Origin: Methylobacterium thuringiense
GTDB taxonomy: Bacteria; Pseudomonadota; Alphaproteobacteria; Rhizobiales; Beijerinckiaceae
NCBI RefSeq assembly: GCF_022179645.1
Contig: NZ_BPRA01000010.1
Coordinates: 186,001-250,000 of the forward strand
Direction: 5' to 3'
Length of the DNA stretch: 64,000 bases
In this document: positions 43,942 to 51,914 of the stretch, piece after piece
Position numbering within the stretch: position 1 is the first letter of the stretch
Layout of the letters: the number at the start of each line of letters is the position of its first letter
Notes under the pieces: model-generated
The model's database searches: none
The model's input: only the letters and a program-made list of their open reading frames with translations
Told to the model about the DNA's origin: nothing
Translations under genes and position numbers: made by a program

Positions 43942-44753
43942 GCCGTCTCCCCCGCCCCGTCGCCGAGCCGGTGCGCTCGGCTCGGGTCTGGCGCTTCATG
44001 ACCGCGTATTTTTCGCGGTTCCTGCGCCGGCACATGAATGCCCTGCGGCTCGCCCGCTGGGGCGCGCCGCGGCGGCTCGATCACCCCGGGCCGCTGGTGG
44101 TCTATTGCAACCACCCCTCCTGGTGGGATGCGGCGACGACGATCCTGCTGGCCGACCGGCTGTTTCCGAGCCGCGCGATGTTCGCCCCCTTCGATGCCCG
44201 GATGCTCGAAAAATACGGCATCTTCCGGCGGCTCGGCGCCTTTCCGGTGGATCTCGAATCGCGGCGCGGCGCAGCGCAGTTCCTGGCCTCGGCGCGCCAC
44301 GTGCTGGCCAAAGCCGAAAACATGCTCTGGCTCACCGCGCAGGGCCGGTTCTCGGACGTGCGCACACGGCCGCTCGATCTGCGCCCCGGCATCGCGCATC
44401 TGGCCGAGATCGCGCCGGACGCGCTGTTCGTGCCGCTCGCCCTCGACTACGCCTTCTGGGACGAGCGCGGGGCTGAGGCCTGCTGTGCCTTCGGCGAGCC
44501 GATCGCCGCCCGCGACCTCCTCGCCCTGACACGCCCCGAACGCCTCGCCCATCTGGAGGCGGCGCTCACCGCGACGCTCGACTATCTCTCCGCCGACGTG
44601 ATGACCCGCGATCCCGCCCGCTTCTCGGCCGTGATCGAGGGCGCCCGCGGCGTCGGCGGCGTCTACGATCTCTGGCGGCGGCTCGGCGCCCTAGCCCGCG
44701 GCCGGCGCTTCGACCCCGCGCACGGCGCGAACGAGGCCGAACGGATCCCGTGA
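43938..44753 (+). CDS. Acyltransferase, PlsC-like, in carotenoid cluster
   Basis: A 271-residue membrane-associated acyltransferase with a GTG start. YCNHPSWWDAATTILLADRL contains the HX4D catalytic motif (usually NHxxxxD), and LTAQGRFSDVRTRPL corresponds to the EGTR block, here AQGR. It is placed between a desaturase and a glycosyltransferase, so it probably acylates the sugar of a carotenoid glycoside, as CrtO does in Staphylococcus; that is inference from context. It is coupled to both neighbours. Confidence 0.8.
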   Translation: MSRLPRPVAEPVRSARVWRFMTAYFSRFLRRHMNALRLARWGAPRRLDHPGPLVVYCNHPSWWDAATTILLADRLFPSRAMFAPFDARMLEKYGIFRRLGAFPVDLESRRGAAQFLASARHVLAKAENMLWLTAQGRFSDVRTRPLDLRPGIAHLAEIAPDALFVPLALDYAFWDERGAEACCAFGEPIAARDLLALTRPERLAHLEAALTATLDYLSADVMTRDPARFSAVIEGARGVGGVYDLWRRLGALARGRRFDPAHGANEAERIP

Positions 44754-45886
44754 TGCTGGCGCTCGCCCTCCTCTCCCTCGCCCTGGCCCTGCTGCCGGCG
44801 GTCCTTGCCGCCGTGAACCTGAGGGCGCTGGCGACGCCCGATCCGGCCCCGTCCGCGACGGGGCTCGTCTCGATCCTGATCCCGGCCCGCAACGAGGCGG
44901 CGATCATCGCGGGCACGGTGCGTGCGGCGCTGGCGAGCGAGGGCGTCGCCGTCGAGGTGCTGGTCGGCGACGACCATTCCACCGACGCCACCGCGGCGCT
45001 CGTCTCCGAGATCGCCATGGGCGACCCGCGCCTCAGGCTCGTCGCGGTGCCGGCCCTGCCCGAGGGTTGGACCGGCAAGAACAACGGCTGCGTCACCCTG
45101 GCGAAGGTCGCCGGGGGCGATCGCCTGCTCTTCATCGATGCCGACGTGACCTTGGGGCCGAACGCCGCCGCTGCCCTCTCGGCCCACGCCGCGCGGACCG
45201 GTGCGGCCCTCGTCAGCGGCGTGCCGCGTCAGGCGATGCAGACCCTCGGCGAGCGGCTGACCGTGCCGGCCATCACGTTTCTGCTTCTCGGCTTCCTGCC
45301 GGTGCCGCTGATGCGCAGGCGGCCCGACGTCTCGCTCGCCGCCGGCTGCGGGCAACTGATGATGATCGCGGCGGACGCCTACCGCCAGACCGGCGGCCAC
45401 GGCGCGGTGCGGACCTCGATGCATGACGGCGTCACCCTGCCACGGGCTCTCCGGGCCGCCGGCTACCGGACCGATCTCGTCGCCGGCAGTAGCCTCGCCT
45501 CCTGCCAGATGTATCCGGGCTTCGCGCAGGCATGGGCCGGCTTTTCGAAGAACGCCCGCGAGGGCATGGCGACGCCCCGTGCCCTGCCCGTCTGGACGTT
45601 TCTGCTGTTCGGCGGCCAGATCTTGCCGTGGCTGCTGCTCGTGCTGGCACTCGCCGCCGGGCTGCCGGGCTCGGTCGCGCTGGTAGCGCTTGCCGCCGGC
45701 CTCGTCTCCCTCGGTACCCGGGCGGCGATCACGCGCGCGAGCGCCGAGCCGCTCGCGACGATTCCCCTGCACCCGCTGACGATGGCGACGGCGCTGGCGA
45801 TCCAGTGGACGGCGCTGGTTCGCGAGGCCCGGGGGCGGGCGCCCGCCGCCTGGAAGGGGCGGAGCTATCCGGTCGGGCCGGGTTGA
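44753..45886 (+). CDS. Membrane glycosyltransferase family 2, CrtQ-like
   Basis: The 377-residue protein has an N-terminal membrane helix, a GT2 domain (VSILIPARNEAAIIAG, GDDHSTDAT, LLFIDADVTL giving the DxD motif) and two or three C-terminal helices from about residue 275. The relatives include CrtQ, which glucosylates diaponeurosporenoate, and hopanoid-associated HpnB-like proteins. The ATG at 44753 overlaps the acyltransferase stop. It overlaps the convergent cutA gene by 22 bases. Together with the cluster it supports a glycosylated, acylated carotenoid acid as product. Confidence 0.83.
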   Translation: MLALALLSLALALLPAVLAAVNLRALATPDPAPSATGLVSILIPARNEAAIIAGTVRAALASEGVAVEVLVGDDHSTDATAALVSEIAMGDPRLRLVAVPALPEGWTGKNNGCVTLAKVAGGDRLLFIDADVTLGPNAAAALSAHAARTGAALVSGVPRQAMQTLGERLTVPAITFLLLGFLPVPLMRRRPDVSLAAGCGQLMMIAADAYRQTGGHGAVRTSMHDGVTLPRALRAAGYRTDLVAGSSLASCQMYPGFAQAWAGFSKNAREGMATPRALPVWTFLLFGGQILPWLLLVLALAAGLPGSVALVALAAGLVSLGTRAAITRASAEPLATIPLHPLTMATALAIQWTALVREARGRAPAAWKGRSYPVGPG

Positions 45887-46215
45887 GGCGCACCCTCCCC
45901 GCCCGTCTCCGCCACGATCCAGGCCGCCGTGTCCGGGTCTGCCCCCGCCACCGGCAGGTGCAGGATGATCGGCGTCTCGTAGGGGTGTCGCGCCTTCAGC
46001 GCGGCGCCCAAGGCGTCGGCGAGGCCCTCGCGCGTCTTGAGGATCGCCACGACCTCCCGGCCACGCTCGATGGCACCCTTCCAGGCATAGACCGAGGCCA
46101 TGCCGGGCAGGACGTTGACGCAGGCGCAAAGCCGCTCGCGCACCAGGTCTTCGCCGACGGCCAGCGCCGTCTCGGCATCGGCGAAGGTCGTGTAGACGAG
46201 GAGCGGGCGCTCCAT
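45865..46215 (-). CDS. cutA: Divalent cation tolerance protein CutA
   Basis: A 116-residue trimeric ferredoxin-like protein. [38 protein letters not shown] and [10 protein letters not shown] are the conserved blocks of CutA1; the cysteine and histidine are normal. Function is copper/heavy-metal related and poorly defined. It starts at the ATG at 46215 and faces nadK divergently; its 3' end overlaps the glycosyltransferase gene. Confidence 0.94.
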   Translation of the reverse strand: MERPLLVYTTFADAETALAVGEDLVRERLCACVNVLPGMASVYAWKGAIERGREVVAILKTREGLADALGAALKARHPYETPIILHLPVAGADPDTAAWIVAETGGEGAPQPGPTG

Positions 46216-46307
46216 GCTATGCCTCTTGGTGCAGACCCATCCCGGAGCGAGTGAGACCTCGCCCGGTCGCTGCGTCAACACGGCTCGAACGCGGATTGCT
46301 GGATTCG

Positions 46308-47078
46308 ATGGCGGCGCGCTTCCCACGGATCGCCTTCGTCGCGAGCCCGACGCCCGATGCCCGCGAGGCGGCGGAGGCGCTGATGCGCCGCTACGACCAT
46401 GTCGCGCCGGAAGAGGCCGACGTCGTGGTGGCGCTCGGCGGCGACGGCCTGATGCTGCAGGTGCTCCACCGCTTCATGGACGGCTCGAAGCCGATCTACG
46501 GCATGAACCGCGGCACCGTCGGCTTCCTCATGAACGAGTTTCGCGAGGATGGGCTGATCGAGCGGCTGGAGACGGCGCAGCGCAGCGTGATCCACCCCCT
46601 CGCCATGGTCGTCACCGACACGGAGGGGCGCACCCACGAGGCGCCGGCGATCAACGAAGTCTACATGCTGCGCCAGATGCACCAGACGGCGAAGCTGAGG
46701 ATCTCGATCGACGGGCAAGTCCGGCTGCCGGAACTGATTGCCGACGGGGTGCTCGTGGCGACCCCGGCCGGTTCGACCGCCTACAATTTCTCGGTGGGCG
46801 GCCCGATCCTGCCGCTCAACGCGCAGTTGCTCGCCCTGACGCCGATCTCGTCGTTCCGGCCGCGGCGCTGGAACGGGGCCTTGCTGCCGAACTTCGCGCG
46901 CATCCACATCGAGGTGCTGGACGCCGCCCACCGGCCGGTGGCGGCGGTGGCCGACCACACCGAGTTTCGCCGGGTCCGCACCGTCGAGACCTGGCTCGAC
47001 CACGCCACGGACCTCGTGCTGCTGCACGATCCCGGACACAGCCTCGACGAGCGGATCCTTCGCGAGCAGTTCGGCTGA
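46308..47078 (+). CDS. nadK: NAD kinase
   Basis: Phosphorylates NAD to NADP. The ATG at 46308 gives 256 residues with [12 protein letters not shown] (GGDG motif near residue 45), [13 protein letters not shown] and [17 protein letters not shown], the conserved NAD-binding loop. Length is normal for proteobacterial NAD kinases. A perfect hairpin begins 8 bases after its stop. Confidence 0.95.
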   Translation: MAARFPRIAFVASPTPDAREAAEALMRRYDHVAPEEADVVVALGGDGLMLQVLHRFMDGSKPIYGMNRGTVGFLMNEFREDGLIERLETAQRSVIHPLAMVVTDTEGRTHEAPAINEVYMLRQMHQTAKLRISIDGQVRLPELIADGVLVATPAGSTAYNFSVGGPILPLNAQLLALTPISSFRPRRWNGALLPNFARIHIEVLDAAHRPVAAVADHTEFRRVRTVETWLDHATDLVLLHDPGHSLDERILREQFG

Positions 47079-47085
47079 CACGAAA

Positions 47086-47109
47086 ACGGGAGGCCGAGGG
47101 GCCTCCCGT
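47086..47109. terminator. Hairpin between nadK and the small membrane-protein gene
   Basis: Arms ACGGGAGGCC and GGCCTCCCGT form a perfect 10-bp stem with a GAGG loop. Read on the minus strand the hairpin is followed by TTTTCG, a short T-run, so it can end the minus-strand transcript from 47304; read on the plus strand it closes nadK without a T-run. Confidence 0.75.
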
Positions 47110-47202
47110 AGAGCGCACGTGCCGCCCAACGTCGTCGCGGGGCGGCACGAATGTCATGAAGGGCGGGAAAGGCGGCGCAATCGGCCTGCCGTTCCCGAAC
47201 GT

Positions 47203-47304
47203 TCAGTAGTCGAGGAGCAGCCCCGACGAGCCCACGGCGGCGATAACCAGCATGCTGGTGAAGGCCACGGTGACGCCGAAGGTCACGATCTTCGAAAACA
47301 CCAT
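47203..47304 (-). CDS. Tiny membrane protein (33 aa)
   Basis: MVFSKIVTFGVTVAFTSMLV is followed by IAAVGSSGLLLDY: one transmembrane helix with a short polar end. GGGAG lies 5 bases before the ATG. The upstream stretch is AT-rich and the gene is closed by the hairpin at 47086-47109, so it has the parts of a complete small transcription unit. The leader CGGGAGCCAAC is shared with the gene at 37181. An in-frame ATG 15 bases upstream (47319) would add five residues. Confidence 0.6.
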   Translation of the reverse strand: MVFSKIVTFGVTVAFTSMLVIAAVGSSGLLLDY

Positions 47305-48174
47305 GTTGGCTCCCGTCATGAAATCGAACGTCCCTGATATGTTGCGTTGCCCAACGAGATAGCGGGACTGCAACGCCCGCGATGCGCGCTGGCGCACATG
47401 CTAACGTGCGTTGCGGCAACGAGTTCGCTGCGACGCACCATCGCAGCCGTCATCACGCTGCACCAAACGGCCAAGCCGAATCGGGGTTGCATGCGCGTGA
47501 CGCAGGTCTTTGTCTTAAACGTGCAAGCTTTTTAACCTATACATTGAAAAATTACCTACTTCATGCTTGTTTGCCGTCACTCGCCTCCCGGGACTTTCGG
47601 GGAAGCGCCGCAGGGTCGAGGGCGGTGCTTTGGGAGGCTGGGGCGATGCCCGCGTCGGTGGTCTGACCATCGCCGCCCCGGGCGGGGCATCGACGCAAGG
47701 TCTGCCCTGGTCGTGGCGGGGTCCGCCGTGGAAATGCGCCGGGCTTTGGCCGACCCGGCCTCGGCGAAACCGAGAGGCTGTCGGCGCCATCCACGACGAG
47801 GTGGCGCGCACGGAAGCAGGTGCCGGGTTAACTCTCCGGGGATGTGGGCATCCTGCTCGGCAGGAGCGCAGCGCCCGGAATTGTTGAGCGACAGGTCGAC
47901 GCCACCCGAACACCATCGTGACGCAGCACCGGTCCGCGCCCTTCACGAAGGCCCGGATCGCGGGACGCCGGCGAACCGGATTCGTGTGTGATCACTGCGC
48001 GCTGCGGGTTCCGCGGCGTCCCGCGTCACCCCGTTTTTTTCGGGGTTTTGTCGATCGGGGTTTTCTTGGGCCATGCCTCCGGCGGGACACCGCGCGGGGC
48101 CGAAACCACATGCGTGGATCCGTCTCATGCGGTTTCCGGCCGAAGCGGTCGGTCCGCCCAGGGCGGCACCGGTC
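47305..48174. other. 870-base region without a convincing gene
   Basis: 47390-47580 is notably less GC-rich than the rest of the window, as expected for the promoter of the small membrane gene or for foreign remnant DNA. From 47600 to 48000 several overlapping frames are open, but all have Arg/Pro/Ala-rich translations typical of GC-rich shadows. ACCCCG (48028-48033) and CGGGGT (48041-48046) flank a run of seven T and are followed by TTT. Confidence 0.45.
48028..48049 (+). terminator. Short T-rich hairpin, possible terminator
   Basis: A 6-bp stem with a loop of seven T is followed by TTT on the plus strand. No gene is called upstream of it on that strand, so it may end an unrecognised transcript from the 47305-48000 region, or be incidental. 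Confidence 0.4.
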
Positions 48175-49740
48175 TCAGGCGGCGATGCGCTCGCGGTCGT
48201 CGCGGTAGCTCGCCAGGATGCTTTCGGAGATCAGGCTCTCCACCAGATCCGGGGCGTCCTGCATCTCCGGCCCGCGGGACGGGACCGTCACCAGCATGAG
48301 CGGCTGGGCCGGCTCTTCGGCGCGCTCGGCCTCGGCGCCCGAGGTCGCGCGGTCGGCCAGGAAGCGCGTCATCAGGGCGTCGGAGAGGCCGTCGAGGACG
48401 GCGGTCGCCGCCTCGGCCTGCCGGCGCTCGTGCTCGGCGCGGTAGCTCGCGATGATCGCGTCGGGCAATTCGTCGAGGACGCGGGAGAGCCGGTCCGATG
48501 CGACCGCCTCGGTGGCAAGGCTCTGCATGGGCACGGCTTCCGGCAGAAAGCCGGCGGCCTCGCGCCGTACGGCCTCGATGCGCAGGATGTCGTCCCGCTC
48601 GGCTTCGGCTGCCAGGAAACGCGCATGCGCGCGGGCCTCCTCGCGGGCGGCCTCCGCCTCGAAGCGGGCGAGGAGCGCCATCAGGCTGCGGCTCTCGGCG
48701 AAGGGCATGTCTTCGCAGGCGGTGAGCGCGCGCTCGATCATCCGGCGGGCCAGACGCGGACCCTCGATCTCGGCGCTCCCCGTCGCGGCCTCGCGCCAGG
48801 CCGACAGCGCCGCCTGGATCGCGGGCAGCAGCAGGGCCGGCAGGCCGGCGCGGCGGTGGAGGGCGGCGAAGCCCGCGCCGCGCGGCTCGAACATCAGCCC
48901 GGCGACCCGCGCCCGGCTCAGGCCCGACAGGTCGGCGAGCGCGGCTTCCGCGAACGGCATCCGCAGCGACAGGATGGCCCGCAGGATCAGCCCGGCATTG
49001 AGCTGGCCCTGTCCCCTGAGATGCGCGACCAGCCGCGCCAGCCCGCTCTCGCCGGCCTCGTCGCCGAGCGAGAGGGCGGCGCAGTCGCGCGCCTCGCGGT
49101 TGACCCGCTCGCCGCGCTCGCGGTTGAGCCAGCCGCTGGCGAGCCCGAAGGAGGAGAGCGCTTCGGCGACCCGCGCGGCGATGGCGTGGCGCACCTCGAT
49201 GCCGAGGCCGGGCCGGGCGAGCAGCGCCTCGCGCAGCAGGGCGTCGTGCCCATGGCGCTCGACCATGCGCAGCAGCGCGGCGGTGCCGATCTCGGCATGG
49301 CGGTTGCGCGCGAGCACGGTGAGGGACGGCGCGCCGGCAACCTCGGCGAGCGCCGCCGCCACGGGCTTCGAGACATCGGCACGGCCGGCGACCGCCGCAC
49401 GCGTGGTCTCGCAGCCGATCGCGGCGCAGTCGACGAGGTCGGCATCCATCAGCACCGGCGAGCGGGCGAGCACGAGGCAGGCGATCTCGGGCTGATCGGA
49501 GGCGAGGGCCACGATGAGCGGGCGCGGCGCCGTATCGGAGGAGGCGCAGGCCTCGGCGAGCGCCCGGCGCACCAGGGTCGAGCCGTCGTCGAGGAGGCCG
49601 AGCAGCGCGGTCTTGGCCTCCCAGGCCGCCTCGGGGGCGAGGCTGCCGTGGCAATAGGCCCGCGCCAGCGCGGCGGCGGCTTCGGCGCGGCGCTCGGCGG
49701 GAGCCGTCTGGGTCGCGAGGAGGAACTGGCGAAGCGTCAT
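48175..49740 (-). CDS. DUF2336 domain protein
   Basis: A 521-residue cytoplasmic helical-repeat protein. The N-terminal part has HEAT-like repeats of about 40 residues (for example DDGSTLVRRALAEACA, then DQPEIACLVLARSPVL), as in the alphaproteobacterial DUF2336 family, whose function is unknown. It begins within 4 bases of the stop of the lytic transglycosylase gene (ATGA), so the two are translationally coupled and the pair is downstream of a single promoter. Confidence 0.8.
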   Translation of the reverse strand: MTLRQFLLATQTAPAERRAEAAAALARAYCHGSLAPEAAWEAKTALLGLLDDGSTLVRRALAEACASSDTAPRPLIVALASDQPEIACLVLARSPVLMDADLVDCAAIGCETTRAAVAGRADVSKPVAAALAEVAGAPSLTVLARNRHAEIGTAALLRMVERHGHDALLREALLARPGLGIEVRHAIAARVAEALSSFGLASGWLNRERGERVNREARDCAALSLGDEAGESGLARLVAHLRGQGQLNAGLILRAILSLRMPFAEAALADLSGLSRARVAGLMFEPRGAGFAALHRRAGLPALLLPAIQAALSAWREAATGSAEIEGPRLARRMIERALTACEDMPFAESRSLMALLARFEAEAAREEARAHARFLAAEAERDDILRIEAVRREAAGFLPEAVPMQSLATEAVASDRLSRVLDELPDAIIASYRAEHERRQAEAATAVLDGLSDALMTRFLADRATSGAEAERAEEPAQPLMLVTVPSRGPEMQDAPDLVESLISESILASYRDDRERIAA

Positions 49741-50909
49741 GGGCCGTTCCGGAATCCGAGGGAGGAGAACAGGTCGAGGATGCCGGAGCGCGCCTTGGGC
49801 ACGGCTTCCGTCTTGAGATCGGTCTCGCCCGGCGCGGCGGTCGCAGCCGGTACGGCCGCCGCCACGGAGGCCTGCGCCGTGACGACCTTCGGCAACTGGA
49901 ACGAGGCCGGTCGGCGCGGCGGCAGCGGAATCAGGATCGGCGCGGCCGTCCCGGTGGCGGCGGCGCTGGCGGAGCCGATCGCGCCGATCGAACCCGTGGT
50001 CTCGGGATCGGCCGCGGCGGAATCCTGGGCCGCATCGGAGCGCGGGAAATAGCTCGGTGCGCTGCGCGCCTCGGCGCTCGATCCGCGATTCTGCCAGAGC
50101 CGCGCCACGCCCGCCGAGACCGCGCCCTGGCGCTTGTCGGTCTGGAACAGGTTGCGCAGGCCGTCGTCGAGGGAGGCGTAGGTGGTGGCGGTCTCGGGGA
50201 CGTTCGCGGTTCCGGCCATCGCCGTCTGGCCGCCGGCGGTGCTGGTGGAGAGCATCGCGTAGAGCTCGGCCGAGCCGCGCGCCCGCCCCGCCTTGTCGTA
50301 GAACAGGTTGCGGTTCGAGGCCGCCGCCTCCGGCAGGTCGCTGGCGGCGGCGCGCGCCGGGCTCGCCTGCACCGAGCCGATCAGGGTGGTGGCGCCCTTC
50401 GCACCGAGCACGTGGGCGGCGTAGAGGTCGCCGCTGGTCGGCTCCCGCCCGAGCGACGCGCCGAGCGCCTCGCGGTTACGCTGGGTCAGCGCGCCGGCCA
50501 TCGCCGAGGCGACGCGCGGATCGCGGCGCAGGTCAAGGATCGCCTGTTTCGTCGCCGCGTCGGAGACGGAGTAGGTGCCGTCGGAGCGCGCGGTGATGGC
50601 GTCGGCATAGGAGGACAGGCCGAGCTTCGCCCCGGTCGTCTTCATGGTGCCGAGCCAGGTCTGCTCGATGAATTGAAACAACCCGCTCGCCGAGGAGGTC
50701 GCGGCCTTGGCGCTCGGGTCGAGCCCCGATTCGCGCTTGGCGGTGGCCAGCAGGTAGTCGAATCCGACGCCGGTGGATTCGGCGCCGCTGCGGATCGCAT
50801 CGACCACCGTTCCGTTCGCCGTGCTCGCCGTCCCGGTGACCGTGCGTCCGCCGCCGGTATTCGAGCCGGTCTCGCGGGTGCCGACGGGGGCGTTGGTGAA
50901 CAGGAACAT
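49737..50909 (-). CDS. Lytic transglycosylase (SLT domain) protein
   Basis: Starting at the ATG at 50909, the 390-residue protein has an SLT-type catalytic region at residues about 35-130: ATAKRESGLDPSAKAATS supplies the catalytic Glu in the ES motif, and GLFQFIEQTWL the conserved GLxQ motif. No obvious signal peptide precedes it, so export may be by another route, such as the flagellar or another specialised system, or start choice may differ. The C-terminal half is Ala/Thr/Pro-rich. Coupled to the DUF2336 gene. Confidence 0.8.
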   Translation of the reverse strand: MFLFTNAPVGTRETGSNTGGGRTVTGTASTANGTVVDAIRSGAESTGVGFDYLLATAKRESGLDPSAKAATSSASGLFQFIEQTWLGTMKTTGAKLGLSSYADAITARSDGTYSVSDAATKQAILDLRRDPRVASAMAGALTQRNREALGASLGREPTSGDLYAAHVLGAKGATTLIGSVQASPARAAASDLPEAAASNRNLFYDKAGRARGSAELYAMLSTSTAGGQTAMAGTANVPETATTYASLDDGLRNLFQTDKRQGAVSAGVARLWQNRGSSAEARSAPSYFPRSDAAQDSAAADPETTGSIGAIGSASAAATGTAAPILIPLPPRRPASFQLPKVVTAQASVAAAVPAATAAPGETDLKTEAVPKARSGILDLFSSLGFRNGP

Positions 50910-51038
50910 GGGTGACCGGCTTGGGCGGCCTAACGCGGCGCCGCACAACGGACTTTCGTGCCTTCATGGTAAAGGAAGCTTGAAGGTTGCCGGCCGAACG
51001 GCGTCCCGTTTGGAAGACAGTTTTTGGGGGGAGGCAGC

Positions 51039-51911
51039 GTGCGGGCCTACCTGATCGCGCCGGGCGCCGGACTGGACGATGGGGCCGCCGAGGCGGTCGT
51101 GCTCGACGGGCGCACCGTTTCCGCGTCATTGCGAGCCGCAGGCGAAGCAATCCAGGGCAAACACGCCGACGTTGCGGATGTGGCCCCGGATTTCGTCGCT
51201 TCGCTCGCAATGACGGGTGGGGGCACCCCCCGGATTCTGCTCCGCGTCGAGGGGATCGACGCGCCCGATCTCGATACCTGTCTCGCCGGAACGGTCCGCT
51301 TCAGGCCGGACGCGATCGTGCTGCCGGTGCGCCACGGGCGCGAAATCGCCCATCTCGGGAGCCGCCTCGCCGTCCACGAGGCCGAGCACGGCCTGCCCGA
51401 TGGCGGGATCGGCATCGTGGCGATCCTGTCTTCCGCCGACGCCGTGCTGGCTGCCGCGAGCTTCGCCGGGGCGAGCCCGCGGCTCTGCGGCCTCGGCTGG
51501 GATGCGGAGGCGCTGGCGCGGCAGCTCGGCGGGCCTGAGAGCTCGGCGAGCGTGACGTCCCCCCACCCACCTCATCCTGAGGTGCCGCAGCGAAGCGGAG
51601 GCCTCGAAGGAGGGCTCCAGGGACCGCGCGGCCCGCTGGAGCCCTCCTTCGAGGCTCGGCTGCGCCTCGCACCTCAGGATGAGGGGGTGGGTCGGAGCGA
51701 TCCGTGGGGAGCACGCCCCGTCCTCGCTCATGCTCGCGCAGTGGCGCGGCTGGCAGCGGCGGCGGCCGGCGTCGAGGCGATCGAGGCGGCCTATCCGGAT
51801 GACGATGCGACGGGCTTCGCTGCGCACCTCGCGGCAGCGCGGCGCGACGGCTTCGGCGCGATGTTCGCTCGAAATTTAGCCCAGGTCCGGCTCATCCGTG
51901 GCGCGCCGTAA
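51039..51911 (+). CDS. CitE/HpcH-like aldolase-fold protein carrying two palindromic repeats in frame
   Basis: GTG at 51039, preceded by GGGGGGAGG, starts a 290-residue frame. RILLRVEGIDAPDLDTCLAG, GLGWDAEALARQLG and LAHARAVARLAAAAAGVEAI resemble HpcH/HpaI/CitE lyases, and the end GFGAMFARNLAQVRLI resembles the conserved GFxGxxxIHP region with the His-Pro lost. Residues about 29-59 are encoded by the palindrome at 51124-51215, and about 175-218 by the element at 51562-51691. The metal-binding acidic residues of active CitE enzymes (LDLED, LPKxE) are LDGRT and LPVRHG here, so catalysis is doubtful. It may be decaying but is not interrupted. Confidence 0.6.
   Translation: MRAYLIAPGAGLDDGAAEAVVLDGRTVSASLRAAGEAIQGKHADVADVAPDFVASLAMTGGGTPRILLRVEGIDAPDLDTCLAGTVRFRPDAIVLPVRHGREIAHLGSRLAVHEAEHGLPDGGIGIVAILSSADAVLAAASFAGASPRLCGLGWDAEALARQLGGPESSASVTSPHPPHPEVPQRSGGLEGGLQGPRGPLEPSFEARLRLAPQDEGVGRSDPWGARPVLAHARAVARLAAAAAGVEAIEAAYPDDDATGFAAHLAAARRDGFGAMFARNLAQVRLIRGAP
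51124..51215. repeat. Palindromic repeat element inside the CitE-like gene (1)
   Basis: Ends CGTCATTGCGAGC (51124-51136) and GCTCGCAATGACG (51203-51215) are perfect inverted 13-mers; inside, GCGAAGCAATCCAGGGC pairs partly with the GCCCCGGATT and GCTTCGC blocks of the other arm. This sequence type is normally an intergenic repeat in alphaproteobacteria. Here it is read through without a stop. Confidence 0.85.
51562..51691. repeat. Palindromic repeat element inside the CitE-like gene (2)
   Basis: Outer arms CCTCATCCTGAGGT (51570-51583) and ACCTCAGGATGAGG (51671-51684) and inner arms GCCTCGAAGGAGGGCTCCAG (51601-51620) with its exact complement at 51636-51655 form a long nested palindrome. The CCTCATCCTGAGG type is a frequent intergenic repeat in related genomes. 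It is open in the gene's frame across all 130 bases. Confidence 0.88.
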
Positions 51912-51914
51912 GCC

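Noticed and set aside
47320..47350. EcfG-type promoter upstream of the 33-residue membrane gene
   Set aside because: CGTT is present, but the -35 part is GGCAAC with imperfect spacing, too weak to call.
47515..47946. Minus-strand frame of 143 codons in the long gap
   Set aside because: Composition is Arg/Pro-rich, there is no ribosome site, and other frames are equally open.
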